Shown: positions 46,216-58,234 of the stretch, piece after piece
Layout: each line of letters starts with the position of its first letter
Numbering within the stretch: position 1 is the first letter of the stretch
From: Bryum argenteum
Taxonomy: Eukaryota; Streptophyta; Bryopsida; Bryales; Bryaceae
Assembly: GCA_037043015.1 (NCBI GenBank)
Contig: CM073323.1
Coordinates: 10,785,758-10,849,757 of the forward strand
Direction of reading: 5' to 3'
Length of the DNA: 64,000 bases
Made by a program: the position numbers and the translations under genes
The notes under the pieces: generated by a model
Seen by the model: only the letters and a program-made list of their open reading frames with translations
Told to the model about the DNA's origin: nothing
The model's database searches: none

Positions 46216-47200
46216 CAAAACCTATGTTATTTTTTTTGTCTTTTGCACCCCAAAATGCATCAATCTAGCAAAATAATACATCTCAAAAGAATTGAGGTTC
46301 TATACTACTCAATAAAATATACAAGAATCTCATAATTCCACTTTAGAGTGAAAATGCTACTAACAAACCTACAAATTATCAAAAATTCTTCAATTAGAGG
46401 GTTTTTCACCTTTATCTCAAAAACGCCTTTGTAATTTTATTAAAAATATTTTTTCTAAAAATTTTTTTAAAAAAAATAATAATAATAATAAATAAAAAAC
46501 ATGAAAATTTTTGCAGTAATGATGGTGAAAACTACCTTAAATTTTACAAAGGAGATAAAGTCCAACACTAGACCCTTGCAAGAAAATGAATGCATTATCT
46601 TCCTCCTATCTTGGATCTTCCTTATCTTACCTTAAATTCTTGTAGAGAATTTGTTGCAACATGACAAATGATAATAGTTAATTTCTTTTATGGGTGTTTT
46701 TTGGTAGTAACTATCTAAATACCAACTATAATATCTTATTGAACATAATTAGCGCACAAGTATAGGGGTAGATTTAAGAGAACGTGCTGGACAATTATAA
46801 TGGGATGAAGGAAGTGTGAATTTTTAAAATTCAAATGCCTACACTCCTCTTCGTGTGCATAGATCCCTCCTAGAAGTGAGAACAACTCACCTTTTGGTGA
46901 ATTATAGTGCCAATCAATGAGTGTCTTTTGTTAAATTTGTTACAGAAGCAACTTCTTATGTGCACTCTAATACATAAAGCTTCCATGTGGATGCATGCAT
47001 CTATAGGGATTGCTCTTTGGGGGGCCCCCAAGAATGATGGTTCCTACATGTGAAACGACACAAAAACGTACATTGTCCAAAAAGAATAGAAACTTGGGTG
47101 AGTTAAAAAATCTTCCAAAATTATGGGGACCACTCTAGAAGGCATGTTCAATCCATCTTGCCTTGAGACCCACGGGGTTATCGCCTTATCAGGTTGCCGA
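46216..47200. other. AT-rich intergenic DNA
   Basis: No gene was recognised. A short (aat)n run lies at about 46475-46492. Confidence 0.4.
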
Positions 47201-47318
47201 GCCACGTAGGACCGCAGCCCCTGCCACCTAAGCTATCACGGAGTGCCACGCATGCTTCGGAATCACCGCGGGAACAACACTGATGCCCAAGCTGCATCTC
47301 ATGGTACCCCATCCCAGT

Positions 47319-47327
47319 CCACGTGGC
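47319..47327. promoter_or_regulatory. G-box / ABRE (CCACGTGGC)
   Basis: A palindromic CACGTG core about 300 bp upstream of the LEA start codon. Such boxes bind bZIP (ABF/ABI5) factors in abscisic-acid and drought responses. A second ACGT core (ccacgtagg) is at about 47203. Confidence 0.6.
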
Positions 47328-47409
47328 AGACCATGACCGTCCACCTCTGCAGCCAGGTGGCAGCCCCTGGCAGGCCGCCACTATCATGCTGGACACTTGG
47401 CACATCCCC

Positions 47410-47415
47410 ACCGAC
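47410..47415 (+). promoter_or_regulatory. DRE/CRT core (ACCGAC)
   Basis: A DREB/CBF-type core about 215 bp upstream of the LEA start, next to the ABRE. The combination fits a desiccation- or cold-induced gene, but a 6-bp site can occur by chance. Confidence 0.45.
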
Positions 47416-47626
47416 CCAAACCAACCAGTTTTTAATCCTCCGGGCCGTGCACCCCATAACCCACAAGCCCATAATCCCATTCATTGCACTTCCACTTTGC
47501 ATTCAATTTAGCAGATTTCGATCAAAGCCCAGATTCTAGAGCCCTTTTTGGATTCGAGCAAGCATAGCATTCGATCGAGCATTTGAGTGGGGTGGTTGAG
47601 AGAGTAAAGAGTATTAGCCAGCAGCG

Positions 47627-49063
47627 ATGGCGGATGAAGTGAGCGCGAGGAACCAGGCGGCGTCTGAGAAGGCCGAGCAGAGCGGTGATGCGGCGTTGAA
47701 TGCGATCGGGCAGGCCCGGGGCGCGGCGCAAGAGCAAGGGAGCGCGGTCCTCAAGGGCGCTCAGGATCGGTACCAGGCTGCGAAAGACGCGTCCTCGCAG
47801 AAGGCTGGGGAGACTGCGGACGTTGCTGGACAGAAGAAGGCCACTGTTGCGGAGACGTTGTCGCAGTACACTCAGGCCGCGATGGACAAGCTCAAGGGCA
47901 TGAAGATCGGTGCCCAGGATTACTCCCAGCAGGCCTTGAACAAGGCTGCTGATCAGACTGAGAGCACCAAGGCTGGTGCTGCGGATACCTACAACAAGGC
48001 TGCGGACACCACTGCGCAGACTGCCCAGAGCGCGAAGGACACTACGCTTCAGAAGAAGGACCAAGCGTATGATGCAACTGCGCAAACCGCGCAGAGTGCG
48101 AAGGAGACTGCGATCCAGAAGAAGGATCAGGCGTACGATGCGACGGCCTCCGCGGCGCAGACGGCGAAGGAGACCGCGATCCAGAAGAAGGACCAGGCGT
48201 ACGACGCGACTGCGTCGGCGGCCCAGACTGCGAAGGATACCGTGATGGATTACACTGCTGCGGCTCAGGACCAGGCCATGGGCGCATGGGACGTGACCAA
48301 GCAGAAGGCAGCGGACTTGACCGGGGTGGCGCAGGAGAAGGCAGGTGCCGCGAAAGAGAGCGCTGCAGACACCGCGGGCGCGACCCAGCAGAAGGCATCT
48401 GAGACTGCAGTTGCCGCTAAGGACCGATCAGTTGATACCGCTGGAAGCGCGCAGGCCACTGCGGGCGGGTGGCTGGGTGCCATCAAGCAGAAGGCTAGCG
48501 AGCTTCTGGGCGCTGCCCAAACGCAGACGCACGAGGCAAGCAGCGCGGCACAGGACCACGCTGCCGCAGCCAAGGACAAGGCTTTGGATACCAAGGATGC
48601 TGCCGCCCAGAAGGCTGGCGAGGTTAAGGATGCCACTGCCCAGAAGGCTGGTGAGGTTAAGGATGCCACTGCCCAGAAGGCTGGCGAGGCGAAGGATGCC
48701 ACTGCCCAGAAGGCTGGCGAGGCGAAGGATGCCACTGCTCAGAAGGCTGGCGAGGCTAAGGATGCCACTGCCCAGAAGGCCGGAGAGACTAGGGATGCCG
48801 CTGCTCAGAAGGCTGGAGAGGGCCAGGACCGCGCGTCTGAGGCTTCGGATGCGACTTGGCAAACGGGAGGAGCCGCCCAGGACAAAGCTGGCGATGCCCT
48901 GCAGGCTGTTAAGGACAAGGGTGCTGAAGCAGCAGACTCTGCAAAGGCCTCCTGGGATTCCACCAAGGAGGAGGCCAGTAAAGCGGCTGATGATGCTCAA
49001 CGGAAGACTGATGAGTCCGCCTCGGCTACCGCCGGTGCTACCCCTGCATTCGAACAGAGTTAG
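47627..49063 (+). CDS. Late embryogenesis abundant protein, group 3 (LEA_4-type 11-mer repeats)
   Basis: A single-exon, 478-aa protein that is Ala/Lys/Gln/Asp/Thr-rich and without Cys. Many 11-residue units of the type KAGEAKDATAQ occur, seven almost identical in tandem (about 48606-48815), plus longer units TAQSAKETAIQKKDQAYDA (about 48010-48240). Such proteins are disordered in water and fold into amphipathic helices on drying, protecting membranes and enzymes. The ATG follows a purine-rich leader (cagcgATGg). There is no signal peptide, so it is probably cytosolic, though LEA proteins of this class can also enter organelles. The coding region is much more GC-rich than its flanks. Upstream ABRE and DRE cores support stress control. 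Confidence 0.93.
   Translation: MADEVSARNQAASEKAEQSGDAALNAIGQARGAAQEQGSAVLKGAQDRYQAAKDASSQKAGETADVAGQKKATVAETLSQYTQAAMDKLKGMKIGAQDYSQQALNKAADQTESTKAGAADTYNKAADTTAQTAQSAKDTTLQKKDQAYDATAQTAQSAKETAIQKKDQAYDATASAAQTAKETAIQKKDQAYDATASAAQTAKDTVMDYTAAAQDQAMGAWDVTKQKAADLTGVAQEKAGAAKESAADTAGATQQKASETAVAAKDRSVDTAGSAQATAGGWLGAIKQKASELLGAAQTQTHEASSAAQDHAAAAKDKALDTKDAAAQKAGEVKDATAQKAGEVKDATAQKAGEAKDATAQKAGEAKDATAQKAGEAKDATAQKAGETRDAAAQKAGEGQDRASEASDATWQTGGAAQDKAGDALQAVKDKGAEAADSAKASWDSTKEEASKAADDAQRKTDESASATAGATPAFEQS
48600..48820 (+). repeat. 33-bp coding minisatellite in the LEA gene
   Basis: About seven units of gccactgcccagaaggctgg with cgaggctaaggat. Adjacent units are nearly identical, indicating recent expansion or homogenisation. 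Confidence 0.92.
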
Positions 49064-49582
49064 ATAGCTTCAATCAATTTTACTGCAGTATGTGTACATT
49101 CCGCAGATTTATACATATTCATACATAGAACCGGTAGACCTAGATGAGCAACAGGCTTTGCTGATCGAGTCGATTGAATTGCATTTGTAAACCAAGTGTT
49201 GTAAATATAAATGAGTCTACTTTCATAACTACTGTCCGACGGCTCTGCTTGTTTATATTCCCTTTCGAGTTGATTGATTTTGTGATCAGTCGAAGATACA
49301 TTCGTGTGATCATAAGCACTTTGACAGATGTTAATGACCTGCTCTTGGAATCCGAGATATATATAGTTGTTTCTTAATGGGAACACTGGTAAGTTCAACG
49401 ATTAAGCTGTTCCCATCATTTCGTACATGTGAGATTTGAACATATGCAAGTTCTTCACTTATTGACGTGGAAATTATTTAGAGCACCAGTATGGTGTAAA
49501 TCATTCCGCTAATCGTGTAATCAGAATTTGCATACCGGAGAATATGGTTCGGTCTGTTCGCGATTGTAGATCTGCATTTCTG
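49064..49582. other. 3' flank of the LEA gene
   Basis: Probable 3' UTR and intergenic DNA. No other gene was seen. Confidence 0.4.
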
Positions 49583-49597
49583 TTCATAAAAGGAAAA

Positions 49598-49945
49598 GGC
49601 ACCACAAGCCTTGGCTTGGTGGTTGGGGCTCATGGCCCCCATTGAGGAGGTTGTGGGTTCCATTCCCCATGCCGGCGTGGTGCTCACCACTATTGTGGGG
49701 GGTCCTTGGACCTTGTTGTATGGGTACCTCAAAGTCCTTTGGGGGGATACTATGTCAAGTATCCTCAAGGCACTAGTAACTAGGCTAGAAACTAGCGTAG
49801 TTATAGTGTCCACCCTCGAGAGGGGGAAGTAGTATTGTTCCAATTTCCCCTTGTCCGGTGGCCATCGGGATATTAGCATTACGAACGGACACTTCATTCA
49901 CGCCGGCCCCTTAGAAAGGGACCGGAGTTTCTATCTATCTATCTC
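49598..49945 (+). mobile_element. Full-length tRNA-headed SINE with perfect 15-bp target duplication
   Basis: 348 bp. The tRNA-like head has a Pol III A-box (tggcttggtgg) and a B-box (ggttccattcc, one change from consensus). The body is unrelated to tRNA. The 3' tail can fold into a stem (CCGGCCCCTT/AAAGGGACCGG), followed by gagtttctatctatctatct. Perfect ttcataaaaggaaaa copies flank it (49583-49597 and 49946-49960). The intact boxes and duplication indicate recent insertion. It lies between the LEA and helicase genes. Confidence 0.95.
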
Positions 49946-49960
49946 TTCATAAAAGGAAAA

Positions 49961-50451
49961 AAACTCCATGGTAATTTTTTGAAACATTCGAAATGTATGC
50001 ACTGGCATGGTGCCCACTTCATATACTAGCACTTGTGTTTTGGGTTTGAAGGTGACATGAGAATGCACAAATAAAACCTCAACAAAAGTGCTATCCTGTT
50101 TACGCTCAAAATAGCAGAACGAAAAAGCTGTCATTGTGTTTACTTCAACATGATTTCCTCTACTGGCATAGCCGTTGTGTTTTTGCTCGTCTCCAAATTA
50201 CTGATCCCACGCTTCTCTAAAAAGAAACAGCATATACTATGTTATGCTCATTTGGTTGCTTGAGCATGAGCATGAGCATGCCAGAAAGAGAACGACCAAA
50301 GAAGAACCGAACAGTCTGATAAGAACCCACTGGTCGGTAAATACGAAATAAGCAGAGGATAAATTGGCGATGCAATGAGTCTCGAATTGTGAGAACTCAA
50401 AAGAATAATGGTCTACAAGTGGGGAAGGGGGAGGAGAGATTCTACGAGAAG
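49961..50451. other. 3' flank of the DExH helicase gene
   Basis: Downstream of the minus-strand helicase stop, probably containing its 3' UTR. No other gene was recognised. Confidence 0.4.
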
Positions 50452-53400
50452 TTAGAATCCATCCGTGGTGAGCAATCGAATAAGAGCAGTAACAACAGGA
50501 CTCTCAGAGATATCTACAGAGGGTTGCTGAATCTTATCGAGAAGAATGGAGTCAACTTTGAGGCGAAGCTCACGAATGAGCACAGCAATACGAGCAGGGG
50601 CTTCAAACTGGAGCCAGTCGTCAACAGTGATGGACTGCCGCTCATGCTTCACTCGAATCTCACCACCGAACAGCAACAACGCATAGGCCGGGATCATGGT
50701 ACTCTCTCGCAGGAACACCTTGGAGGTTTTCACTTTCTCCGTGTACACAAGCCAGGGGCTCTCGAAGATGCCCACGGGGAAGTTCACACTGGAAGGGTGC
50801 AGAAACACGCGCCCATCTTCTTTCGTGAAGAATCGAAGCTCGTGAGCTGCAGCCGTTTTCACCATTGCTCCTCCCTCTGTTTGCACGTACGTCTTCTCGG
50901 GATGCAGCACTCGGACTATGTTCGGGTAGAATCCTGCACAAATCAGAGCTTTCACTACACGGACGCTTTTGGCGTTCGCATTTAGATGATTGTAGTCTGA
51001 GAATCCCAGGTCCACCAAGATGTTGAGGTAATCAGCTCGGCTTCCCTCGATTCCTGAAAGTGTCTCCCTCGATAAGAAATTGGCTTGGCAATAATCACTC
51101 TCAGAAGATCGTCCCTCGGATTTGGCACTTGCCCATCCGTTGTATGCAGCTACTATTGCCATGTGATCGCTCTTGCTGTTTCCGGCCAGTTTGGCTCGTG
51201 CAGCTGCTGCTTCGTCTCGCTTCTCCATCGGTGACATGAACGGGGAACGGCCACTTAAGGAGGCAGCGATTGTAAGAATTGGGTCCAGGCACTTTAACAT
51301 GCATCCGAAGATGAGCATTTTGCCTACCCTTGCATCCACTGGCATTCGCGCTAAGTGCTGCCCTAGTGGTGTCAGCCTCTCTGACTTGTCGAGGGCGTTT
51401 AAGTCTTCTAAGCTTTTCAATGATGTCCGAACTGCTTCGAACGATGGTGGTGACAACATTTGAGGTACCACTTCCATTACTTTCCCTTCCATTAATGTCT
51501 TGACCTGCAATTGCACACCAGTGTTAGTGCCTAGTGTTACAAATAAAGCGTTTCGATCATGAGGGTGGTAAATGGGTTTACCCTCAAACACAATCCTTCT
51601 AAGGAAACGCGAAGCATTTCTGGAAGTTGTTGTTCCTCAAACTTCTCAAACTGTAGTCGGCTGAACAAACGGAAGCAGCATCCAGGGCGAACCCTTCCTG
51701 CACGTCCACGTCTCTGCTTTGCATTCGCTTTCGATATCCATGTGTCTTCCAAACATGAAAGACCTCTGTTATGGTCATACCGCATTTCTTTGTGGCGCCC
51801 GCTATCAATCACGTACCTGTTAAATGAGCACGACAATATTGTAAGTCTCAGCTGATCCAGAGAGCCTACAACGATGAAACGAGGAGAATGGAACAGGGCT
51901 TACACAACGTCATCGATCGTGATACTGGTCTCAGCGATATTTGTAGCCAGAACGACTTTGCGAACTCCTGAAGGAGGCCTCTTAAACACACGCTTTTGCT
52001 CCTCTCCAGAAAGAGAACCATGTAAGGCCAACACCCATAATCCCCCGAGTCCCAGTGCCGAGATTTGCTGGGAAGTTTGCAACCGCTGTTGTAGTTTGCG
52101 AATTTCAAGCATACCAGGAAGAAACACCAGTATGGCGCCTACAGCATCCTTCTGCCCATTAGTCGATGGTACTCGTCTGTCCATCTCATCTTCCGAAGCT
52201 GTTAACTTCCCATACTTTGTAGGGGGATCTAGCTCGCTCTGGAGTATGGAGCATATCAGGGATTCTATAAGTTCGAAGTTGATAATACTTTGATCCACTA
52301 TCTTCAGCGACTGTTGAGTGAACTCACTGTAAAATTCAATACCTACGATGTCTGATTCTTCTTTATCCCCCACCCCATCTTCCCAGCTGTCTAAATCTCC
52401 GGTCACAACAGAAGCTGTCTGAGGTTTCGAAGGAGGTTCTTCCGGAGAGGGTTTCTTACGCATGGCATAGCGCGAGTTACGCCCAACACGGTAACCAGTC
52501 AATTCAAACGCGTCCTCCAAGTAGAGCTCTCGAACTGGAAACGTAAACCCTGGAATATGCATGACTGGGGGCACAGAACCCCTGTCTTGCTTGAAGTAGT
52601 TGGCGAACAGGCCAGCGTCCACCGTCGCGGACATCAGTATGACGCGAAGAGAGTTCTGCGGCCTTCATATTACAGACAAAATAACAAGATAATCAAATTC
52701 TTGAGCCCATGCAGAAACTTCCGCTAACAACCATGGCCACGTGCAATAGATAACAGTAAGATCTAGTTCTCGTACCAAGATAAGGGCAATTTGATTCTGA
52801 GCAGATTCAATTCCCTCCCAGAGAATAGAATACACCTACTTATCACTCACCGAAGATGACCACTTACTCTGACTGAGACCATCATTCCTCAACCCATGCC
52901 GGTGCTCAAATGGCATCAACAGCATCCACTATGAAGAGAGAAGAAAATGAGGAGGTTACGTAAACGGTACATGCCGGCGTACCTGCACAGGAACTGTCGA
53001 AGGAGTAGTAGCAAAAGATCGCTCTCCAACGAACGTTCATGCACCTCATCAACTATTACGTGAGTTACACCTATTAGCTCGGGATCCGATAGCAACCGTC
53101 GAAGAAGGATTCCAGTTGTACAGAACAAAAGTCTGGTTCGCTTTGATCGACAACTATCTAAGCGAACTGAGTAGCCCACCTGGAAAGAAAGAACCACTTA
53201 ATATTACTAAACTTGATCCTCCCAACTGACACACTTGCAGCGCTAAATCCACACCAATCAAGGATTACCAGGTAGCCTCTACTACAAAATAGCTTGTGTC
53301 TAAATGAAACATAAGAAGCAAAGACGAAATGTCAACTTACAGTAGTGCCAACTGTCTGCCCTCTTTCCTTCGACACGCGATCGGCCAAACCAATGGCTGA

Positions 53401-56400
53401 AATTCGTCTGGGCTGCGTACATATAATATTGCACTCACCTCCTTTATTCCTCTCAATGTAATCCTCCAACACATATTGAGGCACCTGCACACCTTCTGAT
53501 TGTGAGAAACCAATAAAAGTTGCAAAAAATCAATGACAGAAAACCACATTAACAATCACTTTCTCACTCCAAGGAGGAGTACCTGTGTACTCTTGCCGCA
53601 TCCTGTTTGACCACAGACAATAGTCACCAAAGAGCCGTTGATTGCTTGTAGCAGTTCAGAACGATACTTATAAGCTGGTAATTTGGCTCTAACACCACGA
53701 AGCTCCGAATCTTTCCTTGATTTTTGCCATTCCCCCCACTCTACTTTCAGTCTCTCGCTCTCTCGTTGAACATCAGCAACATCTACCTTATATTCTTCGC
53801 CCTCTAATCCGTGCTGATCCTTCATTCCTGATCTACGTGAAGCTCGGCTATTTGGTCTAACATCTTGACCTGTATCATCAGCTTGAGGCTTCCGTAGTCC
53901 AGGAGGTATGTACACTGTAGATTTATTATTAGGGTTGTCCATATTTTCAATGGCAGTGATTGTCTTATCAATAATTTCAGTTTTAAGCACGGGCTCAGAT
54001 TCGGATAACTGGTTCCAGTCTGGGTCGTCAACAGTCGTGGCCTCTTCTTCCCCAGAACTCAAATATTTTGGAAGGAGCGATCGTATAAGTTCAGTAGCGG
54101 TAGAATAAAGGTCATATAGCATGGGTCCATTCGTCTGCAGGGCAGCCTCCCCTACTTTCTTTGTTAAGTCCAGTAGAAATGGGCTGGGCAGCTTACTGCT
54201 CCGAAATGCTATTATTGGCATCTCGTATGGATAGCGGGATCCTGGTGGTATCCTTACCTGCAGAACCATCATACAAACTTGTTACTATAGCTGTAAGTCA
54301 TAAAACGATTAAAGACACAGAAGCACATCGATAAGAAGTGTTCTGCTACCTCCATATCCAGGGTTGCGTCAACAATTTCTTCTAAAGCCAAGTTGAATGT
54401 TACTACATCTTCTGACAGGATCACCGTCCCCTCTTCAAAAATGGACTGCAATACTAGAAGCTCTTCTTCTCTCGTCTCTGTGATAGATTCTGGGGGGCCA
54501 TCGTCTCCATCTCTCCTCGTATCATCATCCTGTTTCCCCATAAGCGTCCTAAAAAGGATTCCCAACGCAACCACCACATCACCCTTGGCCTCCATGAAAG
54601 CTTCAACGCAATCGACATCTGAGTACCCATATTCTTGCAAATGGCCTACACTTTCGCTTGCATAAGTTCTCTGCACCACGTCCGGTACTTGCTTTCCTCT
54701 CACAAGTACTTGGACAGACATCTTTGAAGACTCGGCTGCAAATTTTGGAGGTAACTCATTTTCTGGAACATGTAAAACCAGCCAATCAAGAGCTCTTGAA
54801 AGCTCATCACGTTCAGCAAGGGCTGCATTTATGTGGTGCGCCTTGAATCCAAATCGCTGAAGCTGAGATCTCAGGCGGTCCTTGGGTGACAGATCGTCGG
54901 ATCTCTTATCTGCTGCTCTACGCAGTGAATTCTTTTCCGGTGGTCGCTTTTCCTTAAACTGTGCCTTGGTCGGCACACTCTGTACGCAGCAAAATGGTGA
55001 GATTTTACTCACTTTGGAGCAGCAGGTGTCCTCTCAAAAGACAAGATAGGAACGAGAGATACAAGCTAAACGACAACGGAAAGTAGACAGTACATTCTCA
55101 GAGTGAATCGTCACCTTTGTATACACATGCTTCTGAGGATGATCAGTCTCCTGACTGCTTGTTCCAGGTTCTGTTATGTCCTCCCACGTACCGGTTGCAC
55201 CTTCGTTCTGATGTTCGGGTATCTCTTCGTCATCCACGATCAACTCTTGTTCATGTTCAGAGTGTGAACTAGAAGTGACATCATCACTTATGCCTGAGCC
55301 ACGGATTATGTCCTCTACAAGACGCCGATTGCCTTCGCTCATGAATACCGAGTGCAGCTCTCGTTGTGCTGGAGCAGGTTTGTGCCTGGGCTGCGGTGGA
55401 TGGCGTTTAAGATACTCTTTTCTCTCTTCAGCAACTTTATCTAGGTCAAACCATAGCTGCTTGTAATCTTCACCGAGAATACGATCCAACCTGTTGCATA
55501 ACGTGACTAAACCGTCAGACAGAAGCAAACGCATTGACTTTTGAACTAGATAAAATTGCATCAAAAAGGTAAAAGCCCTTCGCATCAGAACAAGTTAACA
55601 GCTCTCAATAACTGAGCATAGTGACCTTCGGCTATACCTAAAAAAAGCTGGTATGTACTACCAAAACAAGGAACATCTTTCCAATAAGAGATAATGCAGA
55701 AAAGATCAACGAGGAGGTTAGATATTTGAAAACGCTAACAATCAGCGAGATTCTAGAAAAAAAGCATGAACGCAAACTACATGTGCAGTGCTCCAGTCGC
55801 AAACTTCCAGTATATTGATTAATTGTACACGATAAAAAATCACAATAGGTCGAGAGCCTGTTTCTCTGCAGTGCTTTCCAAATGTACATGTGACAGATTA
55901 ATCTTATAACATTTGTAGATAGCTTCAACGAAGGGAAACTGATACATCTTATGCTCAGGTGCAACATACCCACAAATTTCACTGCTTCTGAACAACTGGT
56001 AAGTACACATCCAAAGTCCCCACCACAGTCATGCCAGCTGCACCCACATAACCTATGCATGCAACAATTGAACCCTCATTTTGACTTTCGTTCTCTTGCT
56101 CAAAAAGAATGAGCGTGATGAATCAAATCATTGACATATCGAATACAGCAAGAAACTGATTCTGATTCACAGACATAACAATGTTCCTATCAATGTAAAG
56201 GTATTGCCCTGCTCTGAAGCATTTGCATATACAAAGTCCACACTACTGGAATATGCAAGCAGTATTACAAAGTTACTACAAGGTTCGCCAAAAGACAGAT
56301 GAGACTCAAGCTAAAATAAAACACTCGCCTACTCCGACATGGATATACCAAGCCATGAAAAACGCACTCTCAAAGCAGGTCGTGTTTAAGATATTGATAC

Positions 56401-57835
56401 TTAATTGTGAAATTTATAAGTTCAACCTTACTAACGCGCTTTCTGAATCAAGAAAAAATTTTAAGGTAACATGCAAATAGCTGAAACAAGATGCAGGATT
56501 TTGTAACTGTAAATTCCTCAAAACCTGATAAACGGACTTTTGTCATAAGCAGAACGACCCACATCGAGCGCAGAGCCTTAGTTAATCCATGGGGAAGGTT
56601 GTCGCCACTCATTATAATATTGAATTTATTCAAGACGAAGACGAAGGTTGGCAAACATTAGCTCACCTGCGATTTCCCATTACATGATGAAGTGCCATGA
56701 CAGAAGCACGATGCTGAGCTTCCATAGATGTTCGAGTCGGTTCCTTTCGATACCAAAGAATAACATCAGCTTCACTTTTCTTGTCATCAGGTAGAATTAC
56801 ACGGCACTGGAAACCTCCACCCTCCACTTCTACCTGCAAATTCAAAGAGTAGAGCCAAAGAGTGACAATTGATGAGACTTGGTACGTTGGGATGTAAGAT
56901 GTCAGCACTAATGCCCTAATGAGAAGAGCTTCATGTAAGTCCAAGCTTATGTGAACACTTGGAAAGTTCCTTGTCACACTTTGGAAGCTTTCAACAAGCT
57001 CTTGAGCAAAGGTTTGAAATCCATCCTAGCCGTTCCTCTGCTATGAGACATCGGACACAAGCATGTGACCGTATGACCAGGTCCACCCTTTAACCCATGG
57101 CTTCTCGAGAGGATGAGCAATGTTGCAATACAACCAGCATATATTTTGAACTTTCAATGCAATGCATCGGACAAGAATGGAATCACTCACGGCCTTGAAT
57201 TTTGGTTGAGGCTTCTTGTTTTTTTGACACCATTCATGAAGAAGAGTCTTCGGAGACTTAATTGGATAACCATGCTCGTCGCGCTGTGGATTCTGTACTG
57301 GCTCGCTCGTGCTTGCCGGTGCTTGTTCTGTCTGATTACTCTCCGCCGAGACTGCCGATTCTTGATTCTCTTCATCAGCATGTTTGTTTTTCAGATGCTC
57401 TTTCAAGCGCCCGTCTTGCTTGAAAATTCTGTCGCAAAACGGACACGGCAATGGCTGCCACACACAAAACACAACAATTCAAGTAACAGCCACTGAAGAA
57501 GCTCCTATGGAGCAATCGAATTGTACGAGGTTGACTCTTTTACTACGGTCACCTTGTGTGCTACAATGAACTCGCCTCTCAGATACAAAGATACAGAGAT
57601 TGGAGTCATTTACAAAATGTCCGAGCTGATCAGGCATTCTCTCGTGATCGAAATAAAAAAACTGATCTGGAAATACTGATTGAATCAGAAATCGAAGCAA
57701 TTTCGCAATTGGATCGTTGCAATCAATTACCTGTCCGGCATTTTTGGCGGAGGTCGGAGCCGCTTTGCCACCGCATCCAGCAGCGCCAGTCTTGTAGACA
57801 TGGCGCGCGGGCTTCTTCCCGGTGCCGCTGCTCAT
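50452..57835 (-). CDS. DExH-box RNA helicase with C2H2, dsRBD-like, UBA and RWD domains (DHX29/DHX57 group)
   Basis: Eleven exons join in frame to about 1,534 aa: 57835-57731, 57454-57191, 56833-56667, 55490-55115, 54979-54350, 54257-53583, 53484-53341, 53179-52983, 52662-51904, 51816-51582 and 51504-50452. Domains in order: a C2H2 zinc finger (C39, C42 ... H, H in [20 protein letters not shown] then KH); a dsRBD-like region ([20 protein letters not shown] to [18 protein letters not shown]); UBA ([20 protein letters not shown]); RWD ([14 protein letters not shown] to [18 protein letters not shown]); helicase core with Walker [40 protein letters not shown] and [12 protein letters not shown]; then HA2 and OB regions. 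Relatives (plant DExH4/DExH7, animal DHX29/DHX57) act in translation or RNA remodelling. The largest intron is 55491-56666. Confidence 0.93.
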
Positions 57836-58231
57836 CACTGGCGAATTCAGCCTTCGAATTCTCTACCGCAATCTGATGAGAAGATTCTCAAGGATGCAAA
57901 ACCGTCTCGGGATTCTCATGTGAGTCAAAATCTCCATTCCTCACTCGTTTCCCGTGCACAAGTATATCGTTAGCATCGATCCCCATACCCGCGCCGCGTG
58001 ATTCGTATCCAATTCATGTCTGACGAATCATGTTCTACTTTCCTTGTGCTTGAAGAATCCAAAACCCTAACCCTAAAACCACAATCATAATGAACAATCA
58101 TAATGTTTTGGGTGACGTAGAATTGTATCGACAAATATAAAACAAAGTGAAGGCAAACATGTTAGTAAGAAGATGACTAGTAAGAGAGCCATTGGTTAAG
58201 GTTTCAAATAAATTTTAAGAATATGTCTGAC
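57836..58231. other. Upstream region of the helicase gene
   Basis: Probable 5' leader and promoter of the minus-strand helicase. No other gene was recognised. Confidence 0.4.
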
Positions 58232-58234
58232 TTA

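Noticed and set aside
47700..49067. Long Arg/Pro-rich and Ser/Leu-rich frames on both strands over the LEA gene
   Set aside because: They are shadows created by the GC-rich 33-bp repeat. Only the +1 LEA frame has a sensible composition, the 11-mer pattern and a proper start.
49601..49675. Functional tRNA gene
   Set aside because: It has A- and B-box-like motifs, but no acceptor-stem pairing or anticodon arm could be seen. It is the head of a SINE bounded by target duplications.
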